From: JANXQG01 sp963780045
Lineage (GTDB): Bacteria; Planctomycetota; Planctomycetia; Pirellulales; Thermoguttaceae
DNA length: 64,000 bases
Direction: 5' to 3'
NCBI GenBank assembly: GCA_963780045.1
Contig: CAVZZZ010000001.1
Span: 4,774,001 to 4,838,000 of the forward strand
Within the stretch, counting starts at the first letter, position 1; each line of letters begins with the position of its first letter. The notes beneath the pieces were generated by a model. The model saw only the letters and a program-made list of their open reading frames with translations, had not been told where the DNA came from and made no database searches. The position numbers and the translations under genes are program-made. This document shows positions 44,857 to 54,603 of this stretch, one piece after another.

Positions 44857-45862
44857 ATGTTCCGCATGTTTTATGTGTCGTTGGCCGCGTTTCTGGCGGT
44901 CGTAGCTGCTTCCAATTCCGTTCGGGCTCAGATGAGCGGCTTCGGCGGCTCTAGTTCTTCCGGGATGTTTGGCGGCGGTTCCTCGTCGGGCGGCGGATTC
45001 GGCTCTTCATCCGGCGGCGGCATGGGTTTCGGCAGCTCGTCGGGCGGCGGATTTGGCTCGTCCGGCGGCGGGATGGGTTTCGGCTCTTCCTCCGGCGCGT
45101 CCGGCGGCATGGGCTTTGGATCGTCCTCCGGAGGTCAAGGCGGCATGGGCTTTGGCACGACGCAGGGGAACTCGCAAGGCGGCGGCTTTGTCGGGACCAC
45201 CGCGCAGCAGGCTTCGCAGAACTTCGTCGGCTCCGGCCAGTCGCTTATGAACAACCAGTCGGGAGGTTACTCCAGCGGCATGTCGGGCATGTCGTCGATG
45301 GGCGGAGGCATGGGCATGTCCGGCATGAGCGGCATGGGCGGCATGGGAATGAGCGGGATGGGCGGCGGCATGGGTGGCATGGGCGGCTACGGCCAGAGCG
45401 GTCGAGGCGGCCAATACGGCATGGGCGGCATGTCGCCGCAATCCAATCCGGCGGCGCAAGTCCGCATGCAAATCGCCATCGCTTTTCCCACCGCGCCCGC
45501 GGTGTCGAGCCAAGTCGGTACCTGCGTTTGCGGGACGCCTTGCCACGCTGCCGGCCCTGCATTGGAGTTCGCCGCCGAAGGTCCAGATGCAGGGCCGTAC
45601 GGCGGTGCTGCGGGGAACGGTTGCGACGGAGCACGATCGCGACCTGGCGGAGCGGGTTGCTCGCCTGGAGCCCACGGTTTCCCAAGTTGTGAATTTGCTT
45701 GCGGTTGCTGGGGCCGCACCGGCGGGTTCTGGGGCCACGAATTCGGCGCTGCCGGCCCTTGCGGGTTCTGCCCCTGGAAGTATTGGTCCCGCGGGTTCGC
45801 GGCCGGCCACGGGTTCGCCGGGTTCGACGCCCGCGGCTGCGGGGCAGCCTGCGGTGCGTTAA
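44857..45862 (+). CDS. secreted Gly/Met/Ser-rich protein with C-terminal BON-like domain, frameshifted
   Basis: Ribosome-binding site AAAGGAGG precedes ATG 44857. A signal peptide (FYVSLAAFLAVVAASNSVRA) leads about 170 residues of Gly/Ser/Met repeats (GMSGMSSMGGGMGMSGMSGM). The frame is lost near 45515-45530. In the next frame LATLPALHWSSPPKVQMQGRTAVLRGTV plus ATEHDRDLAERVARLEPTV forms a BON-type domain, then an Ala/Pro/Gly tail to TAA 45860-45862. It may associate with the envelope near the secretin. Confidence 0.7.
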
Positions 45863-45885
45863 GCGCCTGCCGCAAGGCCAGCCCA

Positions 45886-46750
45886 TCAGGAACCGTGATG
45901 GTGGTCGTGGCAATGCGGTGATCGGATTCGCGCCGCCTGTTGCCAAGTCGTTCGGGTTATACGGCCGTGGAGCGTACTGTTGCGCGGGACCAATCTGCTG
46001 CGCGGGGCCAATCTGCTGGGGCGACTCGAACGACGCCTGCCGCACGCCGTTAATGCCTTGTCCGGCGGCGGGCGCCACGTATGCGGCCGAGTTGACTCCG
46101 TTCCATCCGCCGTTGGGGCCTGCATTGACCGCGACCCACTGCGCGGGTGCCCCGCCCCGGCCCGCAAGCGGGCGCCCCGCGGCTATCATGCCTTGCGGGC
46201 CACCGACCGCCGGCAACTGCATCCCCGGTAGCATCTTTTTAGGCGGCAGGCGTCCGTGAAGCAGCTCCTTGACTTGGTCGCCGATCACGGGCGAGCCGAC
46301 CTTTGGCTCGAAGCGCACGATGATCGTGAACTCCTTTTGCATTCCGCCCGCCAGGTCCCAGGGGACCCAGAAGCTGTAGGAGTGGCCGATCTTTGATTTG
46401 CTGTAGTGCTTGGGCAGTTGTTCCGGCGTAAAGACGTACTTGCAATCGGGCTTGGCGTTGCTGGGCTCGCGGTCGGTCTCGTCAAAGACGTAAACGATCA
46501 GCGTCCCGTCGACTTTCACCGGCGCGTCGGCTTTGTTTTCATAGAACATCAGCCGCCCGCCGAAACCGCGGATCGGCGGCTGGCCCACGGTCGTCGCCAC
46601 GGCGTCGGTCCAAGCGGCGACGACCTTGTCGGGCTTGCCCGGCGGGTCGTCCTTGTGGAACGGCCACGGCGCCCAGGAATCGGCGCAGGCCGCCGACGAG
46701 AGGATCGCCACAAGCAATAGCGAACCGTAATAGGCAATTGGTTTCGACAT
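45886..46750 (-). CDS. secreted protein of unknown function, C-terminus uncertain
   Basis: Signal peptide MSKPIAYYGSLLLVAILSSAACA, then SWAPWPFHKDDPPGKPDKVVAAW and GGRLMFYENKADAPVKVDGTLIVYVFDE, KYVFTPEQLPKHYSKSKIGHSYSFWVPWD. After about residue 280 the frame runs antisense through the BON-domain gene, which cannot be right. A frameshift near 45900 would end it at TGA 45886-45888, leaving a neat convergent gap of 23 bases. The domain is not one I can name. Confidence 0.6.
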
Positions 46751-46846
46751 GATGGTGTCCTCTTAACGGTAAAGTGCACCCCGGCTTGTCCGGGTGATCC
46801 TTAGGTTCGTTGCTACTCCGCGATTGTCGCCCGTTCTTTCCTCCGC

Positions 46847-46884
46847 GTTCGCCGGCGGCGGCGGAGCCGCCGCCGCCGGCGAAC
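46847..46884. terminator. perfect GC-rich palindrome upstream of the secreted-protein gene
   Basis: GTTCGCCGGCGGCGGCGG is matched by its reverse complement ending GGCGAAC, 18 of 19 positions. It lies between the gspD 3' end and the next minus-strand gene. It may be a transcription barrier; it has no T-tract. Confidence 0.55.
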
Positions 46885-46936
46885 GTGAAGGAGCATGTTC
46901 ATGTGGGTATTGCTATGTAGCTCCGAACGTGAGGTT

Positions 46937-46955
46937 CCCCCGGGCAAGCCGGGGG
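46937..46955 (-). terminator. hairpin just after gspD
   Basis: CCCCCGG and CCGGGGG are separated by five bases. The hairpin is 19 bases past the corrected gspD stop. It may end gspD transcription. Confidence 0.45.
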
Positions 46956-46973
46956 CATCCGAAATCTCGAATC

Positions 46974-49900
46974 CTAACGGCTGTACTGGCCCTGATAGGG
47001 CGGCTGGGCCGCCGGCTGCTGGTACTCTGCCGGCTGCTGATACACGGCCGGCTGCGGCGCGGCGTAATAGGGCGACTGCTGCGCGACGGGCGGTTGCCAG
47101 GCGGCCGACTGAACGGCCGATTGAACGGCAGGCTGCTGGACCGGCGGATTCGCCGGTTGCCCGCCCGGCGGCGGCCCGTACGATTGCACTCCCGGAATCG
47201 GATCGCCGGGCGACGGCGCGACAGGGCCGGAACGCCGGCGCCGGGCGACAGGACCGGCGCGGAGGGCATATCGGTCGGATGCGGCATCAAGGCCGGACCG
47301 CTGGGCGCGCCTTGCGGCACGGGCAGAGTCTCCGGCGCGGCGGGCTGCATGCCGGGCAGATACTGGCCGGGCTGGTCGGGATATACCACTTTGACATCGC
47401 CGCCGCCCCAGGGGCCGCCGCGCGGGTTCAGTCCCGCTTCGCCATAAATCCTTGTCACGTCGCACAGGCACCAGCTCATCTTGGCCGCCTCCTCGCGCTT
47501 GATCGCGTCGGCGTCGGCCGCATTGCGGATGACGTGCGGCGTCATGATGATAAGAAGCTCCGTGCGTTCCTTGGTCGAGCTGTCGTAGCGGAACAGGTTG
47601 CCGATGACCGGGATGTCTCCCAACCAAGGAACCTGGGCGTGCGATTCGGTCTTGTTCGACGTGATCAGGCCGCTCAGTACGATCGTCTGGCCGTCCATAG
47701 CCACGACGGTCGTCTGCGCCGCCGTCTGGTCGATGATCGGCGACCGCGTGACCTGGCCCGTTGGCGAGCTGAAAATCGGTATTCCCGTCGCCTCCGGCTC
47801 CAGCGAGGCCTTCTCGGTCAAGATTTGCATGAACACCATGCCGTCGGGGCTGATCCGCGGCGTGACGGTAAGTTGGACGCCGACGTTGCGAAAAGTGACG
47901 CCGTTGACCTGGCCGGTGAGCGCGTTGTTGTTGACGGTGGAGATCGTGGGCACGCTCTGGCCCACGAAGACGTTGGCCGTCTGGTCATCCAGGGCGGTGA
48001 CTTGCGGCCGCTGCAGGACTTCCACCTTGTGGTTTTCGGCCAACGCCCGCAACAGCGCGCTGATGTTCTCGCTTTGCAAGGAGAGGACGAGGCCGCCGTA
48101 GCCCAGGCTCGAGTCCTGCCGGCCCAGTGCGAAGTTCGTCAGGCTCTGGCCGGCGACCGATTTGGAGGTGCTTGCGCCGCTGCTGTTGCCCAGGGAATCG
48201 TTGGTGTCATTGAAGTTCAGGCCTGGCTGGCCGGTGGCCGAGATCACGGACTGCGTCGTCGTGCCGTTGGGCAGGGTCGTCGAGGTGGTCTGGATGTTGC
48301 TCAAGGTGCTGCGGTCGAAGAGCGTCGAATCCTGCAGGCCCAGCTCGATGCCGAACTGGTCCGTGTTTTCCAAATCGACGGCGGCGATCATGACGTCGAT
48401 CACGACCGACGCGGGCCGCGCGTCCAACTGCTCGATGATCCCCTTGACCTCGTCGAAGTATCGCTTGGTGGCGCTGAACACGATGCTGTTGGTCGCCGGT
48501 TCCGGGACGACGATTACCTCGCGCTCGAATTCCTCGTACATGCTGGTCAAGCCCGGCGTGGCGAGGTCGAACTGCCGCATCGTGGTAAGGTACGTGTTGA
48601 CCGTATTGGCCACGTCGGCGGCTTGCGAGTTCTTCAGCCGCATGACAAAGGTTTTCCGCAGCCGAACATCGCTGGTGTCCAGCTTGGTCAGCACGGCCTC
48701 GACCACGTTGAGGTCCGGCTCGGTGCCCGTGGCGATAATGCTGTTGGTCCGCACGTCGACGGCGAAGTGCAGCGGCACGACCGAGACCTCGCCGCCGGCC
48801 GAGACCGTCTGCATGACTTGTTGCAGCGCGCCGCCGAGCGCGCCGCCGAACGCGCCCCCGCCTTGCGCGCCGCCTGCGTTTGTCGTCGGCAGGCCGAAAA
48901 GCAGTTGGAGCATTTGGGTGAGGCTCGTGGCATCGCCGTTTTCGATCGGGAATACCTTGATCTGCGCGTTCTCCGCGGGTATCTGGTCGATTTCATGGAT
49001 CAGCGTCACCAGCAGCTCCATGTCTTCCGGCGGGGCGGTGATAATCAAGGCGTTGGCCTTGGGATCGGTACTGATCTTCACGTCGCTCAGAAGCGCCGAG
49101 CTCACAAGCCGGTTGCCGCGGGCCGTCATGAGGCGGACCATTTCCGTTCGCGCCTGGGCGCCCGGCGTGCCGGCGGCTGGTTGCGTCGGCTGCGTGCCGA
49201 AGCCGCCCTGCTGCGCTGTGGGGCCGCCAGTGACCACGCCGATGGCCGATTGCAGAATGGCGGCCACGTCCGATGCCAGGGCGTGCTCCAGCTTGACCCA
49301 TCGCACCTCGCTCATCTGGCCACCGCTGGCCACGTCCAGGCGCGCCAACAGGTTCTTGACCGCCTCCATGTCGCGAGGGCTGGCCTGAACGATGAGCGAA
49401 TTGGATCGCGCGTCGACCGTGGCATTGACAACCGGCGCAAGTCCGCTGCCGGCACGGATCGGGAACAAGCCGGTTACAGCCGTCTGCGCCGTGGCGGCGG
49501 GAATGTAGTGGAGATAAAAAACCTGGAACTGAGTCTGAGTCTCGGGCGCCGTCGGCTGGTCCAACTTGTCAGCCAGTTCCTTCACCGTGGCCACGTTTTC
49601 CTTCCGCCCGACCACCAGCAACTCGTTGGGCGTGACTATCGGCGTGATGCTCACGTTGCCCTGTCTGGCCTGGTAGACCTGCGTGTATACGTTCTGGATA
49701 ACGATGGCAAGTTGCTCGCAGTCAACGTTTTTTACGGGGATGGAGCGTATCTCCGGCTTGGTTAGCGCGGCTATCGCCTCGACTTCGCGAATGATGGCCT
49801 GCACGCGAGCCACGTCCTCCGGCCTTCCTTTTATCACGAGCACGTCGACTCCGGGAATCGACTCGATCTGGACCGGGTTGATCAATCCGGTGGCCGCGCC

Positions 49901-50762
49901 CTCTCCGGTCGCCGCCGGCGGCTGCAGCGCCGGCCGCCGGCGCCGGCACGGGTGGAGTCTGACCTTGCCCGACCGCGGTCGGCGTAGCCGTTCCTGTCGT
50001 CGCGTCCTCTCGCGGCTTGGCCTGATAATACGCCAGCGTCGAGCGATTGACCGGGCCGCTGTTGGATACGGTCTGGATCGTCGACGTGGCCCGCTGGATG
50101 TCTTCCAAGTGGGCCGTGTGCAACGGCATCAGGCGGACGCTGCGACCGCTCTCCGCGGGACCATCGAGCACTTGCACGACTCTCGCCAGCGGGTCCACCA
50201 ACGACGCCGGACCTGAAATCTTCACTTGCGAGCTTGCCGAGTCGATCGACACTTCGGCGTTCTGGCCTTCCGCTGTCACGCGAAGCTTTCGCAGCGCGTC
50301 CTGCGAAGAAGGCAAAACGCCGAGACGATAGGCCAACAAGTCGCTCAAGGCGGTCTCAATTTGACGCGGCGTGCTGCGCAGCAGAGCGACGGTCCGCGCT
50401 TTCGGCGCGTTTGCCGGCGCACCGGCGTCGGACGCGGTCGCGGCGCCCTCGCCGCGGTCCGCAAGCTGCTGCGCCACCCATGCTTGGACCTCCCGAGGCG
50501 CCTGAACGACGACCTGGGAAGCCCCGGAATCGGCGGCTACGCGAACCCCCTCCACGGCGCCAATCGTGTCGCGGAGCCGATCGGCAATTATTGCCGCTTG
50601 CCCGGCGGGACAGGGATAGACCTTCAGCACGGTGCCGTCTTGCGCCTGGGCCGGGCGAAAGGCCTGGACCGCCAGCACGATAACGACGGTGATTCCCAGC
50701 GCGGCCAGCGCGATCCATGAACGCCAGCGGCGCATGGGGCCAAAAACGCGTTGTGTAGCCAT
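46974..50762 (-). CDS. gspD: type II secretion outer-membrane secretin GspD, frameshifted twice
   Basis: ATG 50762 (MATQRVFGPMRRWRSWIALAA) starts an unusually long secretin of about 1,260 residues. N-terminal ring domains occupy the first ~330 residues, then a Pro/Ala-rich stretch where one base is lost near 49925. Next come N1-N3 repeats (IPVKNVDCEQLAIVIQNVYT, VKLEHALASDVAAILQS) and the secretin core with VPWLGDIPVIGNLFRYDS. A second shift near 47225 moves the Gln/Pro-rich tail (QPAVYQQPAEYQQPAAQPP) to the frame ending at 46974. It forms the export channel. It is encoded opposite to gspE-M. Confidence 0.88.
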
Positions 50763-51011
50763 ATTCTTAACCCGCACTTCTGTGTTGATGCAGCCCCGGC
50801 GTGCCGAAGTTGGCGCGGGCGTGCAAAACGAGCGGTAGCGCGCCGTTAATGTCGGCGCAGAACGAATAATCGGTAAACTTTGCCTACATCTACAGCAATT
50901 CACCGTCATGTTGCGGAATAATCCGCTCAAATACGATAGGCGGGTTCGGAATTGGGTTGCTCGTTTTCTTGTCCCCCGGCTGCCGATGTTAAATCGTGCC
51001 GGTCACGGACG

Positions 51012-52655
51012 ATGCGACTGTTGCGTAGCATGGGCGAATTCGGAAGTATGAAAGGCCCAACGCGCGCCCCCTCCCGCACCTTGCCCGTGGCCCAGACTAC
51101 CTCCCACCCCTCGACTCTCAGGCTCTATACCGAGCCAAATTCACGCGATCCGCGGGCTAGCGGCGCGCCGGCGAGTCTGCCCGACGTGCTGCGTGCCTTC
51201 CACCGCGCGACGGGCTGGCCGCTGCAATATGCGGGCGGCCAGCTTACGCTAGGCCCGCAGATTGACGACGCGGCCGACGGTGGTGCGGGCGTCTCGCCTG
51301 CCAGCCACGCAGCCGGGACGTCCGCACCACCGGTCAGCTTCGATGCGGCTCGCGGCCTGGTTTCCGCGCTGGGCGGCATGTTGGATGAGATTGTCTCGCT
51401 CCGCCGCGCCGTTTTCGAGCGCGAGGCCGAGCTTGCAGCGGGCGTGCCGTTGGTGCCGAACCCCGATGAAAGCGAACATTTGGCCGCCCGCCTCCAAGCC
51501 GTTCTCCGCGGCGGGGCGCAGGCCGTGGGCTGCGACGCAGCGGCCCTTTACCTTCTTGACGAGGCAACCAGCAAGCTCAAAGTTAGGTCTTGTTGGGGAC
51601 TGCCTTTGGATCGGCTCACGGCCCCCCCGCGTCCACTGCAAGGGGCCGTGGCCGATCTGGAATCACTGCTGGGCCACGCCGTGGTGCTGGAAGACGCGGC
51701 CATGATGCGTCATTGGCACGCCCCGGAAGATTTTGCCGCGGCCGTTTGCGTGCCCGTCTCCACTTCGACGACCATCCTCGGCACGCTTTGGATGTTCTCC
51801 ACGCGGGGGCGCGACTTCACCGCTCAGCAGACGAACATCATCGAGGTGGTCGCCGGCCGCGTGGCCGCCGACCTGGAGCGCGAAATGCTCTGGCAAGAGG
51901 GCTTTGCCGCGGCCGAGATCAAGAAACAAATCGCCGCCGCCGAGCGCATGCAGCGGAACCAACTGCCCTCGGTGGCGCCCTTGTTGGATTGCTGGGACGT
52001 CGCCGGCTGGACCGCGCAGGCCGAGGCGCTAGGCGGCGACTTCCACGATTGGTTCTGCTTGCCCGACGGCTTGCTGGCTGTTGCCGTCGGCCACGCCATG
52101 GACGGCGGCGTACAGGCGGCGCTCGCGGCCAGCGGGCTGAAGGCTGCCCTTCGCGCCCACGGACAATACTATCGCGAGGCCCAGCAGACCATGAAGCGTC
52201 TGAATTTGACGCTCTGGACCGGCTCGGCCGGCGACCAGCACGCCGCACTATTCTACGGGCTAGTCGAAACCGCCACCGGCCGCGTCTGCGCCGCTTCGGC
52301 CGGCCGTCCGGCCGCGCTGGTAATTCGCCAAGGCGGCTGGGAGTCGCTTACGGAAATCACCCCGCGACTAGGCGAGGGGCCGGAAACGCTTTACGAGCAA
52401 ACGGGCTACGAGCTTAGGCCCGGCGAGACGCTGGCCCTGTTCACCGACGGGATCTTGGAATCGCCTGGCGAGGACGGCAAACCGCTGGGCGAAATCGGCA
52501 TGGGCAAGCTCTTGCAGGCAATGCACGATCGCCCGGCAGCGGAAATGGCCGCGGCGCTCCGCCGGCATCTCGATCAGAACGCCGCCGCACGTGCCGGACG
52601 AGACCGCACGGTCCTGCTGGTGAAGCGGCGGAACGAGATGAAGGATAAGCGATAA
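51012..52655 (+). CDS. RsbU-type serine phosphatase with GAF domain
   Basis: About 547 residues. The middle (AARLQAVLRGGAQAVGCDAAALYLLDE to FTAQQTNIIEVVAGRVAADLE) is a GAF sensor. The C-terminus is a SpoIIE/PP2C phosphatase: GGDFHDWFCLPDG, TLALFTDGILES and GRDRTVLLVK. The second metal motif reads GHAMDGG rather than GHG. Such enzymes dephosphorylate anti-anti-sigma (STAS) proteins in partner-switching circuits. A STAS protein lies in the island downstream, but linkage is unproven. The start is uncertain (ATGs at 51012, 51030, 51048). Confidence 0.82.
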   Translation: MRLLRSMGEFGSMKGPTRAPSRTLPVAQTTSHPSTLRLYTEPNSRDPRASGAPASLPDVLRAFHRATGWPLQYAGGQLTLGPQIDDAADGGAGVSPASHAAGTSAPPVSFDAARGLVSALGGMLDEIVSLRRAVFEREAELAAGVPLVPNPDESEHLAARLQAVLRGGAQAVGCDAAALYLLDEATSKLKVRSCWGLPLDRLTAPPRPLQGAVADLESLLGHAVVLEDAAMMRHWHAPEDFAAAVCVPVSTSTTILGTLWMFSTRGRDFTAQQTNIIEVVAGRVAADLEREMLWQEGFAAAEIKKQIAAAERMQRNQLPSVAPLLDCWDVAGWTAQAEALGGDFHDWFCLPDGLLAVAVGHAMDGGVQAALAASGLKAALRAHGQYYREAQQTMKRLNLTLWTGSAGDQHAALFYGLVETATGRVCAASAGRPAALVIRQGGWESLTEITPRLGEGPETLYEQTGYELRPGETLALFTDGILESPGEDGKPLGEIGMGKLLQAMHDRPAAEMAAALRRHLDQNAAARAGRDRTVLLVKRRNEMKDKR

Positions 52656-52657
52656 GT

Positions 52658-52688
52658 GATGAGGGATGACCATCTTTCATCCCTCATC
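52658..52688 (+). terminator. hairpin after the phosphatase gene
   Basis: GATGAGGGATGA (52658-52669) pairs with TCATCCCTCATC (52677-52688) across a seven-base loop. It begins three bases after the stop codon. It is a likely terminator without a T-tract. Confidence 0.6.
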
Positions 52689-52744
52689 TCTAATCCCTCA
52701 TCCGCCCTCGCTTTTGGCTTTCTTCGCCTCCCGATATGCCCCGC

Positions 52745-52773
52745 TTGACGACGCTGCCTCGCGCAGTTAAACT
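52745..52773 (+). promoter_or_regulatory. putative promoter of tRNA-Leu
   Basis: TTGACG (52745-52750), a 17-base spacer and TAAACT (52768-52773) lie 22 bases before the mature tRNA 5' end. Confidence 0.45.
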
Positions 52774-52795
52774 GGATAGGATATTAACTGCTTCT

Positions 52796-52879
52796 GCGGG
52801 AATGGCGGAATTGGCAGACGCGCCAGGTTGAGGGCCTGGTGGCCGCAAGGTCGTGCAGGTTCAAGTCCTGTTTCCCGCA
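52796..52879 (+). tRNA. tRNA-Leu (GAG)
   Basis: The 84-nt sequence runs from GCGGGAATGGCGGAATTGGC to TTTCCCGCA. The acceptor GCGGGAA/TTCCCGC pairs fully. The anticodon arm CCAGG-TTGAGGG-CCTGG places GAG in the loop. The long variable arm is typical of class II tRNAs, and the T loop is TTCAAGT. Discriminator is A; CCA is not encoded. Its 3' 57 bases recur at 59927-59983. Confidence 0.95.
52823..52879 (+). mobile_element. att-like repeat, left end of the tRNA-Leu island
   Basis: These 57 bases (anticodon arm to acceptor 3' end) match 59927-59983 in the same orientation at 55 of 57 positions. Integration into tRNA 3' ends usually leaves this arrangement, with the island between the copies. Confidence 0.7.
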
Positions 52880-52945
52880 TTTCTGGTAGCAAAGTTGGAG
52901 CCTGGAACGCCAGCGTGGGGTCGCTTTGCCCCCGCCATCGTAACG

Positions 52946-54556
52946 CTACTCTGCGCTGATGTGCTCGCCCTTCTCGGCCACCGAGCGCTTCATCAGCAGT
53001 ACCAAAAGAACGAGTGCCGCCGAAAGGATGGCACACAACCAGAAAACGTCGAAGAAGGCGAGCGACAGGGCCTGCTGCTGGCGGAGGCTGTCGAGTGCCT
53101 GCAGGCTCATCTGCTGTGACCGGGCCGGGTCGCCGGTCCACTGCATGTAGAGCCCTTGGCCCTGGTCCATAAAGGACCGGACATGGGGATTCAGCGGGCC
53201 CAGGTTCTCTCCCAGGCGGGACAAGTGGAACTGATCGCGCCGCGCCTGGATGGTCGACGCCATCGAGGTGCCGACGCTGCCCCCCTCGGTGCGCAGCAGG
53301 CTGAGCAGTCCGACCGCCGCGCCGCGCAGATGTACAGGAGTGTACTTGAAGGCGGCCACGTTGACCGGGGCGAACAGCATTCCCCCGCCCGTCGCCATCA
53401 ACATCCATGGCCAAACCACATGCCTGGGGCTAATCTCGAGATTCAGCCTTGCCAGCCAGTAGTAAGCTGCGGCCATGACCACCAGGCCGCCCGCGATCAG
53501 CCGCCGGGCATCAACCTGTCGGCCCAGCAGGATGCCGGTGACCACCATCGCGGCCAAACAGGAGACGCCTGACGGGGACATGACCAGCCCCGAGGCCAGG
53601 GCGTCGTAGCCGAACAGTTCCTGGAGCAGCGACGGCAGCGCGATGCTTCCGCAGTATACCACGACCATGGTGGAGAACATGACGATGCAGGACACCGCGA
53701 AGTTCCGCTCGCCGAGCGCGCGAAAGTTGATGATCGGCTGGGCGGTCCGCATTTCCCGGACGATCAGCAAGATCAACCCCACCACGAACAGGATCAAGAG
53801 GGTCTGCACTCGCCCGAACGGGTCGCCCAACCAGTCCCATTCCTGCCCCTTGCTGAGCATGGTTTCCCAGCAAGACATGATCAGCACCAGCAATCCCAGG
53901 CCGATGTAATCGAAGTTCAGCGGCTGGCGGCTGAGCTCGGCCCGCTCGCGCTTGAGGTGGTCTGGATCATCGACCACGCCGTACGCGGCGACCAGCGCCA
54001 CCAGCCCTATCGGAACGTTGATCAGAAAGATCCAGCGCCAGTCGTAGTTGACGCAGAGCCAGCCGCCCAGCGTTGGCCCAACGATGGGCGCGATCATGGC
54101 GGCGAGCCCGAACAAGGTCATGGCCGTGCCCTGCTTCTCTTCTGGAAAGGAGTCCAGGAGGACCCCCTGGCTGGACGGCTGCAAGCCGCCGCCGGCCAGC
54201 CCCTGGATCACGCGGAAGAGGATCATTTGCGTCAGGCTGGTGGCCAGGCCGCACATTGCCGAGGCGAGAGTAAAGATGGCGATGGACAGCAGGAAATAGT
54301 TGCGGCGGCCGAGGTGCGCCGATAACCAGCCGGTGATCGGCAGGACGATGGCGTTCGCGGCCAGGTAGGCGGTGATCACCCACTCGGAGTCGGTCTGCGC
54401 GGCCGACAGGCCGCCGGCGATGTATCGCAGGGCCACGTTGGCGATCGTCGTGTCCAAGACTTCCATGAACGTGGGCACGAGTACCACGGCAGCGATGACC
54501 CAGGGGTTGACACGCGGGCGGCTGACTGCGACAGGGTTTAATGCAATGCTGCTCAT
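52946..54556 (-). CDS. emrB: DHA2-family multidrug efflux transporter (EmrB/QacA type)
   Basis: 536 residues with about fourteen membrane spans. Family motifs are LDTTIANVALRYIAGGL, SEWVITAYLAANAIVLPITGWLSAHLGRRN and LFRVIQGLAGGGLQPSSQGVL (motif C region). The DHA2 group expels hydrophobic drugs with proton antiport. With the adjacent EmrA-like adaptor it would span both membranes. GGAG precedes ATG 54556. It is last in a minus-strand operon and the nearest gene to tRNA-Leu. Confidence 0.92.
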   Translation of the reverse strand: MSSIALNPVAVSRPRVNPWVIAAVVLVPTFMEVLDTTIANVALRYIAGGLSAAQTDSEWVITAYLAANAIVLPITGWLSAHLGRRNYFLLSIAIFTLASAMCGLATSLTQMILFRVIQGLAGGGLQPSSQGVLLDSFPEEKQGTAMTLFGLAAMIAPIVGPTLGGWLCVNYDWRWIFLINVPIGLVALVAAYGVVDDPDHLKRERAELSRQPLNFDYIGLGLLVLIMSCWETMLSKGQEWDWLGDPFGRVQTLLILFVVGLILLIVREMRTAQPIINFRALGERNFAVSCIVMFSTMVVVYCGSIALPSLLQELFGYDALASGLVMSPSGVSCLAAMVVTGILLGRQVDARRLIAGGLVVMAAAYYWLARLNLEISPRHVVWPWMLMATGGGMLFAPVNVAAFKYTPVHLRGAAVGLLSLLRTEGGSVGTSMASTIQARRDQFHLSRLGENLGPLNPHVRSFMDQGQGLYMQWTGDPARSQQMSLQALDSLRQQQALSLAFFDVFWLCAILSAALVLLVLLMKRSVAEKGEHISAE

Positions 54557-54603
54557 GATTTGTTCTCCGGTGCGGTAAGGGATCAGACGTCAGAGATCAA
54601 AGA

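Noticed and set aside
45387..45875. Long open frame on the minus strand (Pro/Ala/Gln-rich) under the BON-domain gene
   Set aside because: The plus strand here encodes a clear BON-type domain; the minus frame is open because of GC-rich repeat composition.
46895..49765. 956-codon open frame on the plus strand under gspD
   Set aside because: It is antisense to conserved secretin domains, with Arg/Gly/His-rich composition typical of a GC-rich shadow frame.
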